Source: Acanthopleura granulata (taxonomy: Eukaryota > Mollusca > Polyplacophora > Chitonida > Chitonidae). Taken from it: a stretch of 64,000 nt of DNA. A program made the position numbers and the translations under genes. Location of the stretch: NCBI GenBank assembly GCA_016165875.1, contig JABBOT010000003.1:22572302-22636301 (forward strand). The letters are read 5' to 3'. Below are positions 47,801 to 53,847 of the stretch, piece by piece; position 1 is the first letter of the stretch; each line of letters begins with the position of its first letter. The notes below the pieces were generated by a model, which saw only the letters and a list, made by a program, of their open reading frames with translations, had not been told where the DNA came from and did no database searches.

Positions 47801-50800
47801 TATGGGATTTTTTCTTTTTTTTTAACATCTTTTGGAGATTAGAAAGGGGAGTGAAGATGATGGTCCTTCTCCCACACGTGCCTGATTTCTGTTTCAGACA
47901 ATTCTGTGCTCCATGCATGCCCCTAAAGGCCACCCCGACACAGAACTGGACTCTCTCATTGTGTACAGGCGGGTGTATGTCAACAGAGACGAGGACAAAC
48001 AGGTGGCAAGGTAACAATGTTCTAGATGGATCTGTGTAAATATGTTTACCAATTATAGAGGATATTTTGATCAAGTGAGCAAATCCCTGACTTCCTGTGT
48101 TAAATAGAGGCTCCATTTGCATTATCATTATTCATTATTCATTATTATGATTATACTCATCCAGACTTGTGAAATTTTGCAGCATGGTTCACCAGGAGGA
48201 GAATCGATTCTGTTTGCGGATTGGCTCTTTGATTCTTCATAACATAGGCCAGTTATTGCCACATCAGATTCAAACCGGACGTTTCCACACACGTGAATAC
48301 ATCTATCCTGTAAGTCTGCTCCTCCTCATGCCATTCTGATTAATCTGCTAGTTCCTGACACAGTGTCCTACTACATCTCAGTCATTTTAAATGTAGAATT
48401 TTGGGGAAGTATACAATTTTTTTTTGTCAGTCCTGTAAAATGTGAAAAGGGGAAAGTTATATCAAAAATTATATCACTAACCCTTTTTTGAGTATGACCT
48501 GAAATCTCGTGATCTGTGTCGATCTATTTGTGTGACAGGTTGGGTTTAAGGCGACCCGGTTTTACTGGAGCATGAAGCGAGTTCACAAGCGATGTCGGTA
48601 CATGTGCAGCATACGGGATAACGAGGGCTACCCAGAGTTTGTCATCCAGGTGTCTGAGAAAGGCTATGAGGATGTCATCATCAGAGAGACTTCTGCCAAA
48701 GGTAAGGATCAGGTTAAAACTAGGTACTGAAGGTCCTTAAGCACACACCAGTGTCCAGTGGATCTGTTCACTGGCATCATCCCTGTCACTTTCTTCAGCT
48801 TGCAGACTTTGTGTACAATTTCTGATATGTGGCATAATTTGGCAATGTGTGATCAGCTAAGTATAACATGTTTTTTCATTGCTGTGATTGACAGTTGCCT
48901 GGTTGCGAGTTTTGGAGCCAGTGGAGAAACTGAGAAGACAGCTGGACTTGGTCAAAATGTTTCCCTCCTTCCTCACAGGAGAGGAGTTATTTGGACTTTC
49001 TGAACCAGCCGTCCTTCGAGTGGTAGAATCGGTAAGCTTGCTTTTTCTGCATTTTATATTGATTTATAGGTTTGAGAAATTAACATAATCTTGTTGGCAT
49101 AATAATTTGAGGGTGTTCACCAGCTGAGCTGTGTAGACTCTTCCCTTGTAGCTCCAAACCCTGCTGGCTTGTTTAATCTTGCATCATTAGGTTAAGGGGT
49201 GGACAAATAGTGGTGCTGGGGGGTTGCTGTAAGAGTGTTGATTACATGACTCTTCAGTTGTATTCTCTCCGTAAATTTTTTCCATTTTTAATTTTTTTTT
49301 CTCCAATATTCAGTTACCGGGTACAGACTTGCTGCAGAATTACATTTTCAAGTTTGGAAGGTCACCTTTGATTGAAATGCCCCTGGCCATCAACCCCACA
49401 GGATGTGCCAGAACAGAACCCAAGCTGCGCACACATTTCAAAAGGTAGGATTTTAATGTCTTCAGACAGTGGAGCAAGTAGTATGTTCTGGTCCATCAGT
49501 TGATGAAGGTTAATATACATGTAGGTATTGTTATGCACATTACCCACAGTGGTGAATTTGTTGTTGTTGTTGTAGACCTCACACTCTCCAGTCCAGCACG
49601 TCGCGGTCTTTACCAGCCACTGTGACAGGGGTGACTGGAGACATCAACTCCCCTTACATGAAGCAGTTTGTACACTCCAAGTCACAGCAGTACCGCCGTC
49701 TCAAGTCAGAGTGGAAAAACAATGTCTATCTGGGCAGATCCAGAATTCAGGTAAAAAACCTATTTAACTACAAACAACTACCCTGGCCAAAAAGGTGATG
49801 GTAATGCTGAACTCGCACAGAACACACAAGACTTGTTGGGCTTCCACAGCTCATAGAATGCTGTTATATGTGTTGCTACTGTGTGGTATGTCAAATTATT
49901 CTTGAATCTTGTCACGTAAAATTTTGAAGCAAAACAAAGAAAACTGAGCTAAAGAGTTGGCATCCTGTTTCCACAGGGACTGGGTTTGTTTTCTGCAAGG
50001 GATTTGGAGAAGCATACAATGGTGATTGAGTACATCGGGGATCTAATTCGTGATGAAGTGGCCAACAGACGAGAAGAGATCTACGAGTCTCAGGTGAGTT
50101 AGCATATCACTGTTCTAGTTTTATGCTTTGCAGTGGATGATGTTTGAAGGATTTTGTATTACACTTCGGGTGTGATTATTTGCTCTAATAAGTTAATAGA
50201 TTGCGTAGTTGTCTTGATGCATGTGCCAGATCTGTGGCCCCAAATCTCCGTCATGTAGTTTGACCATGCTCTATGTTTGATGGCTCTAGAATCGTGGAGT
50301 GTACATGTTCCGCATCGACCCTGAGACGGTGATTGATGCGACGATGGCAGGAGGTCCCGCCCGCTACATCAATCACTCATGCAACCCCAACTGTGTGGCA
50401 GAAGTAGTACCCTTTGAGAAGGAGAGTAAAATCATCATCATTACAAATCGCCGCATTGCTAGAGGAGAGGAGGTCAGTATAAATTTATTTAAGAATATTA
50501 AGGATTTACACAGAAATCATTTAAATGAAATCACAATGGATACAAAAAAAATCTGCTTACTATTAATCTCAGACATAAACTGTTGAGTGCAGCGTTAAAC
50601 AACAATCAGTCATTGTTAATATTGCAGATCATTGTAGTCCTCCCAGTTTAGCTGTGATTATTGTCAGAAAGATGTATAGATGCATAATTGTGTGGGTGTG
50701 TTAATGGTGTGTTGATTGTGTTGCAGTTGACCTATGATTACAAGTTTGACTTTGAGGATGAGCAGCATAAGATTCCTTGTTGCTGCGGAGCAGTTGGCTG

Positions 50801-50819
50801 TAGGAAGTGGATGAACTGA
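2173..50819 (+). CDS. KMT2C: Histone-lysine N-methyltransferase 2C/2D (MLL3/MLL4, trr/LPT) ortholog, full gene model
   Basis: Catalytic subunit of the COMPASS-like complex that monomethylates histone H3 lysine 4 at enhancers (known for the family). I joined 74 coding exons. All donors are GT, all acceptors AG, phases agree throughout, and the total is 15,786 nt including TGA at 50817-50819, about 5,261 residues. Human KMT2C is about 4,900 and KMT2D about 5,500. Order: AT-hook (aa ~152-163), extended PHD 1 (~232-436), PHD 2-4 (~437-636), PHD 5-7 (~815-1002), HMG box (~1564-1673), DPYxxPPGTPRP block (~1786-2196), coiled coils (~3209-3306), LXXLL (~4000), C-terminal extended PHD (~4732-4887), FYRN/FYRC (~4887-5029), WIN, SET (~5120-5261). 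It is a single gene carrying both halves that are split in Drosophila. The KMT2C-style proline repeat is present, but it should be read as the pre-duplication ortholog of both vertebrate genes. Confidence 0.95.
2797..2890 (+). mobile_element. Degenerate SINE fragment
   Basis: Sequence GTGGGAAGGTTGGCCAGCAA and the following GATGGTCG match the central domain of the full SINE copies at 40249 and 46807. Neither the tRNA-like head nor the tail is recognisable. Confidence 0.5.
3335..3485 (+). mobile_element. Truncated SINE fragment (head and central domain)
   Basis: Contains GACCCAGGTGCCTC, the B-box-side segment, CTGCTGGCTTCCTCTCC and GGTAAGGTCTGCCAGCAACC in the order seen in full SINE copies. 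The 3' tail is missing. Confidence 0.6.
6064..7640 (+). CDS. KMT2C: KMT2C/D extended PHD finger 1 (exons 5-9)
   Basis: Exons: 6064-6267, 6402-6538, 6760-6869, 7333-7437, 7583-7640. The block starts with [18 protein letters not shown], the first zinc ligands of the N-terminal C2HC pre-PHD, then a variable insert. It resumes at [17 protein letters not shown] and runs through [13 protein letters not shown] and [18 protein letters not shown] to LLCPDH. This Cys/His order is that of extended PHD domains, and the equivalent human segment aligns by eye over its full length. Extended PHD fingers of this family read nucleosomal features; the ligand here is not predictable. Confidence 0.93.
7085..7190 (+). 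mobile_element. Degenerate SINE fragment in a KMT2C/D intron
   Basis: ACGTGGGAAGGTCAGCCAG, AACCTGCAGG and ATAAGTGAAACATTCTT match the central and tail parts of the full SINE copies, with internal deletions. It ends in a TCAAATAAA-like tail. Confidence 0.55.
8019..9374 (+). CDS. KMT2C: KMT2C/D PHD fingers 2-4 (exons 10-13)
   Basis: Exons: 8019-8196, 8424-8538, 8844-9034, 9260-9374. Three consecutive fingers are visible. PHD 2 has [20 protein letters not shown] and WQCPDC. PHD 3 has [25 protein letters not shown] and WKCKNC. PHD 4 has [23 protein letters not shown] and YMCPSC. A DHHC-like Cys-rich stretch ([19 protein letters not shown]) lies between 3 and 4, as in vertebrate KMT2C. All zinc ligands expected for the family are present, so these fingers look intact. 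Confidence 0.93.
9375..10925 (+). other. KMT2C/D intron without recognised features
   Basis: 1.55-kb AT-rich intron between the exons encoding PHD 4 and the acidic linker. Several short open frames exist on both strands, none with coding character. It may include old transposon sequence, but I can match none of it to the repeats seen elsewhere in the window. Confidence 0.5.
10926..14064 (+). CDS. KMT2C: KMT2C/D linker between PHD clusters, acidic then basic (exons 14-18)
   Basis: Exons: 10926-10983, 12022-12149, 12556-12708, 13609-13698, 13960-14064. The first two are acidic and low in structure. The third and fourth are Gly/Lys/Arg-rich ([19 protein letters not shown], then [20 protein letters not shown]) and match in place the basic GRPRSK segment of human KMT2C. 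The last encodes [15 protein letters not shown], closely matching the human segment just before the second PHD cluster. The flanking introns hold most of the gene's repeats. Confidence 0.85.
11030..11830 (+). repeat. Intronic tandem repeat, about 157-bp period, 4-5 copies
   Basis: The landmark GGCATGAGGAAGAA recurs at 11156, 11313, 11470 (as GGCCTGAGG) and about 11618, so the spacing is 157, 157 and 148 bp. Each unit also has a CTCTAGAA...TTCACCAAAC segment and a TTGACC...TTCTTC segment. The array opens with CCAGTTTTGGCCAAGGAGTA and a CCGT-rich stretch, which also begin the related repeat at 43340. Confidence 0.85.
12819..13456. mobile_element. Non-autonomous DNA transposon (MITE) with terminal inverted repeats
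   Basis: The left end begins GGGCCTGTTTCACAAA. The reverse complement of the right end begins AGGCCTGTTTGACAAA, and imperfect similarity continues for about 50 bp (GTCTAAG/GCTTAGATGGCTAA type). No open frame resembles a transposase. A target duplication is not clear. Confidence 0.6.
13457..13560 (+). mobile_element. SINE tail fragment adjoining the MITE
   Basis: GAGTTCAATCCCAGTTCATGCTGG, then TGGAAGTGAAATATTCCTGAG and a GGCGTTGAACACCCATCAGATAAAT tail, match the B-box region and the 3' end of the SINE family, with the central domain deleted. Confidence 0.6.
14411..15822 (+). CDS. KMT2C: KMT2C/D PHD fingers 5-7 (exons 19-22)
   Basis: Exons: 14411-14515, 14745-14926, 15170-15334, 15710-15822. 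PHD 5 shows [22 protein letters not shown] and WRCLDC. PHD 6 shows [30 protein letters not shown] and WKCKWC. PHD 7 shows [26 protein letters not shown] and YHCYFC. This is the best-conserved part of the N-terminal half; in vertebrates the triplet engages the histone H4 tail. All zinc-binding positions are kept. Confidence 0.95.
16176..20955 (+). CDS. KMT2C: KMT2C/D disordered Pro-, Lys- and Asp-rich linkers (exons 23-32)
   Basis: Exons: 16176-16301, 16584-16787, 17535-17780, 17963-18076, 18189-18307, 18950-19241, 19853-19939, 20074-20220, 20454-20546, 20700-20955. The first encodes a run of Pro ([14 protein letters not shown] type). Later exons contain two family landmarks: [20 protein letters not shown], and [12 protein letters not shown] joined to [12 protein letters not shown]. 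Both have close counterparts in human KMT2C. The remainder is Asp/Ser-rich then Pro/Gly-rich and probably disordered. Several exons are phase 1-1, so skipping would keep frame. Confidence 0.88.
17100..17430 (+). repeat. Two-copy intronic tandem repeat, about 154-bp period
   Basis: GTGTTGAATTGAAAT occurs at 17215 and 17369 (154 bp apart). The units share AATTATGAC, CCCAG.TTTG.ACAG and GATGCAT/GGTGCAT segments. The period is close to the repeats at 11030, though the sequences are not obviously the same. Confidence 0.6.
19305..19468 (+). mobile_element. 5'-truncated SINE
   Basis: Starts inside the central domain (GAGAAGGTCCGCCAGCAACC) and continues through CACAATAATGCTGGCCACTG, AAGTGAAATATTCTTGAGTA and a CGTAAAACACCGGTCAAATAAAT tail. 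A CCCTCCCTCCCTCCCTC microsatellite lies just before it. Confidence 0.75.
21280..22355 (+). CDS. KMT2C: KMT2C/D HMG box (exons 33-35)
   Basis: Exons: 21280-21482, 21884-21957, 22305-22355. The translation [20 protein letters not shown] leads into the box: [38 protein letters not shown]. Trp and basic positions match the HMG-box region of human KMT2C/D. In the vertebrate proteins this segment follows the PHD clusters exactly as here. The family's HMG box is thought to help chromatin binding. Confidence 0.9.
22537..24541 (+). CDS. KMT2C: KMT2C/D proline-rich region with DPYxxPPGTPRP repeats (exons 36-38)
   Basis: Exons: 22537-22753, 22994-23113, 23310-24541. The 1,232-nt exon encodes about 410 residues dominated by Pro, Ser, Gln and Gly. 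Eight copies of a DPYxxPPGTPRP motif lie between 23675 and 24424, four of them almost head to tail. Human KMT2C carries the same motif ([12 protein letters not shown]), so this is an inherited feature. I end the exon at ATG|GTAGGA (24541). The frame stays open to 24709 but loses its composition after the donor, which supports the splice call. Confidence 0.88.
25713..25811 (+). CDS. Candidate 99-nt cassette exon of KMT2C/D
   Basis: A pyrimidine-rich tract and TTAG acceptor precede 25713, and a good GTAAGTGG donor follows 25811. The 99 nt are open in the frame required by the flanking exons (phase 0 on both sides) and would add 33 residues beginning [16 protein letters not shown] know of no vertebrate counterpart, and the gene model joins perfectly without it. 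It may be an optional exon or a chance open segment in a 2.6-kb intron. Confidence 0.3.
26847..26869 (+). repeat. G-run
   Basis: Two runs of nine or more G separated by an A, in the intron between 24541 and 27141. It could form a G-quadruplex; no role is evident. Confidence 0.6.
27141..28546 (+). CDS. KMT2C: KMT2C/D central region (exons 39-41)
   Basis: Exons: 27141-27312, 27680-27817, 28332-28546. The first encodes a charged helical segment ([20 protein letters not shown]) that corresponds by position to the EKLRQRQKLREIIL segment of human KMT2C. The next two are Pro/Gly/Arg-rich. The block ends in [10 protein letters not shown], the counterpart of the vertebrate AYIELRHR motif. Probably disordered with short conserved motifs. 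Confidence 0.85.
28923..31383 (+). CDS. KMT2C: KMT2C/D Gln/Pro/Ser-rich central exons (exons 42-43)
   Basis: Exons: 28923-29379 and 29729-31383, the latter the largest in the gene at 1,655 nt. The junction encodes [20 protein letters not shown] then a run of acidic residues, matching the conserved DDLLRSGEFDIIAYTD acidic patch of human KMT2C. A Glu/Lys-rich stretch follows, then about 350 residues rich in Pro, Ser and Gln with repeated QSPY/QSPF units (about 30340-30620). The end, [15 protein letters not shown], is a strongly conserved family motif. Long antisense open frames here are shadows of the skewed composition. Confidence 0.9.
31545..33421 (+). CDS. KMT2C: KMT2C/D coiled-coil region (exons 44-49)
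   Basis: Exons: 31545-31635, 31835-31895, 32149-32396, 32516-32652, 32844-32999, 33110-33421. The first continues the LLEQ motif with [18 protein letters not shown]. Exons 32516-32652 and 32844-32999 encode a long amphipathic helix ([20 protein letters not shown], then [18 protein letters not shown]) that aligns by eye with the vertebrate YEEWLQETQQLLQMQQKYLE coiled coil. The last exon is Pro/Gly-rich and ends with a basic [19 protein letters not shown] segment. Confidence 0.9.
33996..35390 (+). CDS. KMT2C: KMT2C/D DNNPFSE helix and Pro/Gly linkers (exons 50-52)
   Basis: Exons: 33996-34122, 34559-34714, 35223-35390. The first encodes [20 protein letters not shown] and a Gln-rich helix, nearly identical in opening to human KMT2C (DNNPFSESFQERERKERL). 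The next starts with [17 protein letters not shown]. The third is Pro/Gly-rich. The downstream 1.87-kb intron contains a fold-back element. Confidence 0.88.
35558..35959. mobile_element. Fold-back (inverted-repeat) element
   Basis: The left arm (35558 to about 35695) and right arm (about 35822-35959) are reverse complements with scattered mismatches. They share AACTGTGTCTGAAAATACCT, AGTCAAATGTTTTG and GTATGGT.GGTTTTA. The arms are about 138 bp with a loop of about 125 bp. No protein-coding potential. It resembles a non-autonomous fold-back transposon. Confidence 0.8.
36785..36835 (+). mobile_element. Short SINE fragment
   Basis: GCCCGGTTACCTCCCACC and CATAATGCTGGCCAC match the distal central region of the full SINE copies. 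Nothing else of the element remains. Confidence 0.5.
37258..38799 (+). CDS. KMT2C: KMT2C/D Lys-rich and Ser/Pro-rich exons (exons 53-54)
   Basis: Exons: 37258-37491 and 37774-38799. The first encodes a dense basic patch, [17 protein letters not shown], corresponding to KGKKKRTRKKKRDDD of human KMT2C and possibly a nuclear-localisation signal. The second (1,026 nt) encodes a Pro/His/Ser-rich region with [18 protein letters not shown] and ends in a helix, [17 protein letters not shown]. The splice joins in phase 1 to the exon at 40853. Confidence 0.88.
40249..40510 (+). mobile_element. Full-length tRNA-derived SINE with target-site duplication
   Basis: The tRNA-like head has a TGGCTCAGTTGGGTAGCG A box and a GTGAGTTCAAGACTAG B box. 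It is followed by a conserved central domain (GGAAGGTCTGCCAGCAACCT) and the tail CGTAAAACACCAATCAATCA plus (AAAT)n. Imperfect 20-bp direct repeats flank it: AAATTGTTCAGTTGTGGCAG at 40229-40248 and AAATTGTTCGGTCAAGGCAG at 40511-40530. It resembles the conserved-central-domain SINEs of bivalves and other invertebrates; subfamily not assigned. Confidence 0.9.
40541..40757 (+). repeat. 43-bp minisatellite, five copies
   Basis: Units carry GAGCAGATGGACCCTGATTA followed by CAGGTGGCCGTAGGTACAG. The first copies are more diverged than the last three. It lies just upstream of the KMT2C/D exon at 40853 and next to a SINE. Confidence 0.9.
40853..42269 (+). CDS. KMT2C: KMT2C/D LXXLL box and basic coiled coil (exons 55-58)
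   Basis: Exons: 40853-40950, 41270-41417, 41605-41910, 42078-42269. The first contains [11 protein letters not shown], an LXXLL box (LKQLL at 40903-40917) at the place of the human NELLKHLLKNK. LXXLL boxes bind ligand-activated nuclear receptors (known for the family). The third encodes an [20 protein letters not shown] helix followed by a Lys-rich stretch ([10 protein letters not shown]) that may be a nuclear-localisation signal. The fourth includes [20 protein letters not shown], the counterpart of the conserved block before the LXPXPFQLP region. Confidence 0.88.
42270..43097 (+). other. KMT2C/D intron without recognised features
   Basis: An 828-nt intron before the exon at 43098. I see no repeat, RNA or extra exon. 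The open frame running into 43098 is closed off by a good acceptor (CACCATAG). Confidence 0.5.
43098..44696 (+). CDS. KMT2C: KMT2C/D conserved block before the C-terminal PHD (exons 59-61)
   Basis: Exons: 43098-43299, 43778-44325, 44560-44696. The splice 43299|43778 creates [19 protein letters not shown], matching RDTPDSFVPSSSPES of human KMT2C. Then come PVPIKAEPA and [20 protein letters not shown], ending [20 protein letters not shown], again closely paralleled in vertebrates. The third exon encodes the small zinc-binding motif [20 protein letters not shown], matching WCCHCKVVILGSGVRKS. The function of this segment is not established. Confidence 0.92.
43340..43610 (+). repeat. Copy of the 11030-type intronic repeat
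   Basis: Begins CCAGTTTTGGCCAAGGGGTA, then CCGTCCATCCGTCTGTC, TTGGGTTCATTGAAGTTAAA and CTTGAACAGTTTGTCCCAA. These segments occur in the same order in the 11030-11830 array, but here only about one unit is present. Confidence 0.75.
44930..45012 (+). mobile_element. SINE tail fragment
   Basis: TTTTCTCCACCCATA, then CTTTCTTGTACGGCGTTAAACACCAATC-type tail sequence directly before the exon at 45028. Head and central domain absent. Confidence 0.45.
45028..45540 (+). CDS. KMT2C: KMT2C/D zinc motif tail and Ser/Thr/Pro-rich exon (exon 62)
   Basis: 513 nt, phase 0 at both ends. It begins [20 protein letters not shown], whose two Cys complete the zinc motif started in the previous exon (human: DIVFCSNNCFILYSS). 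The rest is a low-complexity Ser/Thr/Pro/Ala region ending [19 protein letters not shown]. The frame is preserved when it joins directly to 45967. Confidence 0.9.
45683..45761 (+). CDS. Candidate frame-breaking ('poison') exon of KMT2C/D
   Basis: 79 nt with a GTAG acceptor before 45683 and a consensus GTAAGG donor after 45761. It is open only in phase 0 ([20 protein letters not shown]) and ends in phase 1, whereas the next exon must be entered in phase 0. Inclusion would shift the frame and give a TGA at 46524-46526, before the extended PHD and SET regions. Exon 62 joins 45967 in frame without it. The peptide resembles a KVTVKLKPR-like segment in vertebrates only loosely. It could be a regulated NMD exon, a pseudo-exon, or a true exon with a sequence error. 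Confidence 0.35.
45967..48010 (+). CDS. KMT2C: KMT2C/D C-terminal extended PHD finger (exons 63-66)
   Basis: Exons: 45967-46074, 46480-46589, 47286-47529, 47898-48010. The opening [19 protein letters not shown] matches KKWRGMKWKKWSIHI of human KMT2C. The zinc ligands follow in order: [71 protein letters not shown] and LCSMHAP. This is a complete extended PHD of the type just upstream of FYRN in all KMT2 family members. Confidence 0.96.
46807..47064 (+). mobile_element. Full-length tRNA-derived SINE with target-site duplication
   Basis: Same family and orientation as the copy at 40249: TGTGGCTCATTTGGTTAGGG head, GAGTGCAAGTCCGGCTC B box, central domain and CACCAATTAAATAAG tail. Exact 12-bp direct repeats, TACATTGACCTA, lie at 46795-46806 and 47065-47076. 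Confidence 0.9.
48183..49444 (+). CDS. KMT2C: KMT2C/D FYRN and FYRC domains and WIN motif (exons 67-70)
   Basis: Exons: 48183-48309, 48539-48701, 48895-49031, 49314-49444. [24 protein letters not shown] and [39 protein letters not shown] through [14 protein letters not shown] and [20 protein letters not shown]. The last exon ends in [18 protein letters not shown], containing the WIN motif (GCARTEPK). Its Arg inserts into WDR5 in the core methyltransferase complex (known for the family). Confidence 0.96.
49576..50819 (+). CDS. KMT2C: KMT2C/D SET and post-SET catalytic domain (exons 71-74)
   Basis: Exons: 49576-49750, 49977-50093, 50290-50472, 50727-50819. The SET core is intact: [60 protein letters not shown] (cofactor-binding NHSC) and [20 protein letters not shown]. 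The post-SET is [13 protein letters not shown], then TGA. This domain transfers methyl groups from S-adenosylmethionine to H3K4. No catalytic residue known to me is missing. Confidence 0.98.
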
Positions 50820-50978
50820 TAGCTCAGCGCCTCCCCGACCTTGCCTGCTGAGGATATAGGCAGCACATAGATCTGGGCACAGACTCTATGACATGTAGCA
50901 TTTACGCAGAACAAATACTACCCTGTAAATAGTGTACAGAGCTGTAAACATTGGCTGGAGGCTGATTTGTATCTGTCC

Positions 50979-51010
<32 letters not shown>

Positions 51011-52980
51011 GTGTATATATATATATATGTAGTATACATATATAAACATTGCTCCAATGTTCATGTTGAGTCAGTAAAGCAGAGCATATGAAATCAGCAT
51101 GCAATAACTCTGTTAATGCAAAAAATTTGTATAATGTTGTGTTATTCAGGATAGGCACAATGCTGTAAATACTTGGCCCTTGAGGACCAGAATATTGTCA
51201 TAATTTATCGTATTGGTTGGGCGTGACAAGTCTGGCATGTTGGTGCAGAGCTGTTTGTTATTGATTTATATAGAAACTCCTTGAAATTTTAGCAAAGAGC
51301 TTTTTCTATGACCTCTGTTTTTTAAGGATTTTTAATGCAAACCACATAAAATGGTTATTTATGCTTTTTGATAGTTAAGCCATCATTTTGATTTCAGTTT
51401 GGAAGCGGACAGAAAGGATGCCTAATATGTAGGCTGCTGCTTGGAATGTAAGATGCAGGGGCATGTCTTGCAATGCTATCACAATGCAGCATTTATTACA
51501 AAGAGGCAAGTCCTCACTACATGTTGTCATGGACGTTGTGCCAGGCATGTGTTGCAAATGCCCAGTAGAATGGCTCTCAGTTTCCAGATTAATTTTTGTA
51601 CATGTGTCAAAGAGCAATAATCAGCTTGCACGGACGACTGTCATATTGTAAGAGTTGTGTTGGCCTGGCAATTCTGTCTCCACATTGGACAACAGTTTGT
51701 CTATAGAGTTATACAGTAAAAGATGATTTATGTAAGCAAAACTGTAGATCCTGGTTTATCTGGTCAGTTACTTTGTTGTATTTGTTTGTAGACATATATA
51801 TGGTGTTATTCTGTGTACATTTTCATGATCAGAGTTAGATAATATAAAATCAAATTTATACGTAGCGGTGCATCTGAGAGATGTCTGTCGATGCATCGGT
51901 GGCCAATGTGATCCCTCTTGGTGTAAATAACTATACCTACATAACTCATTATGCATATTTCCATCAAACACGCCAGCCGCGTATGATTTTGTTCAACGGC
52001 AACCCATAGCCTGTACTGTTAATATAGCCATATATGTACCATGTTACTTAATGTGTGAGGGAAGGACATCTAATTTGCATACTGTGTAAACCCTTTCCAA
52101 GGGATACTGTCTATGTGAAGTTGTTTATATCTGTCTGTGGCTTTCAACGTAAGTCAGTTTCATAATATGTCTGTCAGGGGTTTCCTTCTAGATTGTCATC
52201 TCATTATGTATAAAAGATCACAATATTCTATTTGTCTGTGTCTACCACGACACAATCTGCCTAGTATATGGTACAGTTAGTTCAAGTAGCTCTTACTCAC
52301 ATATAACTCTACCCTGTTCCCAGTTGCACTAGTTGTGCACCAGAAACCCAGAACCTCTTAGATTAAATTGGGATTACCAAAGATATCCTTATTATGTTGT
52401 CATTTAACTGTCAAATTGATAGTGGATTTGTACTCTTATATCAGTGCTTTAATTGTAATTTTCATTTCTATATGTACATTTACAACTTACCTTACCTTTT
52501 GGGTTTACATCACTCTTGCGATATGTTCTTTGTCATGTAGCTATTCAAAGTTGTAAACAGTGTGTGTTGAAATCCAGATGTCTTATAATCTTAGCAGTTG
52601 TTGGAAGAACTTTAAATTATTAGTAGCTTAAAATCAGTTTCAGTGGTCCTGGGCTGCCGCCCTGTGCAGTGTTTGCATTCTCAGGAAGAACAGTTTGATA
52701 CTCGGCTTCTCGTTTGTCCTGGGGTGATTCACTCAAGCTTTGATGTGATACTCGGCTTTTCGTTTGTCCTGGAGTGATTCACTCGAGCTTTGATATGTAC
52801 GTATTTGTAACACAGGACCAGTTTCATAATGGAGTACCGGTTATTTCTGCATTTTGTTTTCCACGTCATAATGACATTTCTACATCATAGAGAGGATCCA
52901 GTGCTACATTGATTGAAGTGTATATGGATTTGTAGACAAACATTATTAAAACACCTTCATAACTTATTAAAGTTCGTTTT
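50820..52980 (+). other. KMT2C/D 3' UTR region with Pumilio-type sites, microsatellite and weak poly(A) signals
   Basis: No further coding exon follows the stop. The region has TGTAAATA at 50924-50931, 51164-51171 and 51922-51929, and TGTATATA at 51012-51019, which match the Pumilio recognition element. I found no AATAAA; ATTAAA occurs at 52945-52950 and 52966-52971, so the 3' UTR may be about 2.1 kb. A 50-bp sequence is duplicated at 52697-52796. The 3' end is inferred. Confidence 0.45.
50971..51027 (+). repeat. (ATCT)n and (TA)n microsatellite in the KMT2C/D 3' UTR
   Basis: About nine tandem ATCT units followed by a GTG(TA)n run about 150 nt past the stop codon. Length is likely variable between individuals. 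Confidence 0.85.
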
Positions 52981-53297
52981 ATTGCCTGCAAATTGATAAT
53001 GAAAACCAGGGAGTACAGTGGTTGATGTGGTGTCAGCAGTATGAGGCTGTTGTCAGCTGAAGCATTGGCTTCTCTTAATTATCAACTTCCAATGTTCTGT
53101 CTGAAGCCAGTTTCTTTGTGGCATGGTGTGTCTTATTGAGAAGGGCAGATACCATACCTAACAGAAACTCCGGAAGTTTAATGTGAGAATTGATTGAGCT
53201 TGTGAAGGCATGGCTTTATAATTAACGGGTCATCAGCAGTTTTATCTGGTGCTAGATGTGAGGAAGGTCTGCCAGCAAAGTGCCAGTGGCCGCAAGA

Positions 53298-53511
53298 TAA
53301 TTTGATTGGTATTTTACTCCATACACAAGAATATTTCACTTATACGGCGATTGCCAGCATTATTGTGGGAAGAAACTGAGCAGAGTTCGCGGAAAACCCA
53401 CGACCAGACCTTCCCATGTACGGCCGAAGAGGAAGCCAGCATGAGCTACCGCATTGGTGGGAGGCTTCTGGGTCATGCTAGCGTGCTAACCGACTGAGCC
53501 ATGGAGGCCTC
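53298..53511 (-). mobile_element. SINE in the tail-to-tail intergenic region, minus orientation
   Basis: The reverse complement reads GGAGGCCTCCATGGCTCAGT at the head, then the CTCATGCTGGCTTCC segment, CGTACATGGGAAGGTC and a tail with AAGTGAAATATTCTTG. The middle of the central domain is deleted. A second central-domain fragment (GAGGAAGGTCTGCCAGCAAA) lies just before it near 53262 on the plus strand. No clear target duplication. Confidence 0.85.
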
Positions 53512-53755
53512 CCCCCTCAACACTTCATATGAATAATGCTCACAGAATATGCTTGAATGGAAGTTACAAACATTTGAAAAGGTTGAGGAATTACATAAAC
53601 TAGTATGACATGTATGTGTTTGAGAGATATGAAGTGCACTTAGCTAAGAGCTACTTAACATGAATGACTGAGGGGGGCGGAGCTAGAAGTATACACACCA
53701 ATCTTCTGCTGTAACTCTCATAAAAGACAAGTTCCCCGGGTCTGTTTTGCTAAAA

Positions 53756-53761
53756 TTTATT
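53756..53761 (-). terminator. Polyadenylation signal AATAAA of SPAG16
   Basis: AATAAA on the minus strand, 87 nt past the TAA stop. It suggests a short 3' UTR ending near 53735, about 0.8 kb from the last candidate poly(A) signal of the convergent KMT2C/D gene. Confidence 0.65.
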
Positions 53762-53847
53762 GATAACAAAACGCTGACTTTTTGCTACATGCACATTTAG
53801 AGTTAGGGTTACATCAATTATCGAGCCTGGAGATACAGGAAGTATGG

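Noticed and set aside
51375..51651. Opposing 60-80 codon frames past the KMT2C/D stop
   Set aside because: No homology, no splice sites, and located in the presumed 3' UTR.
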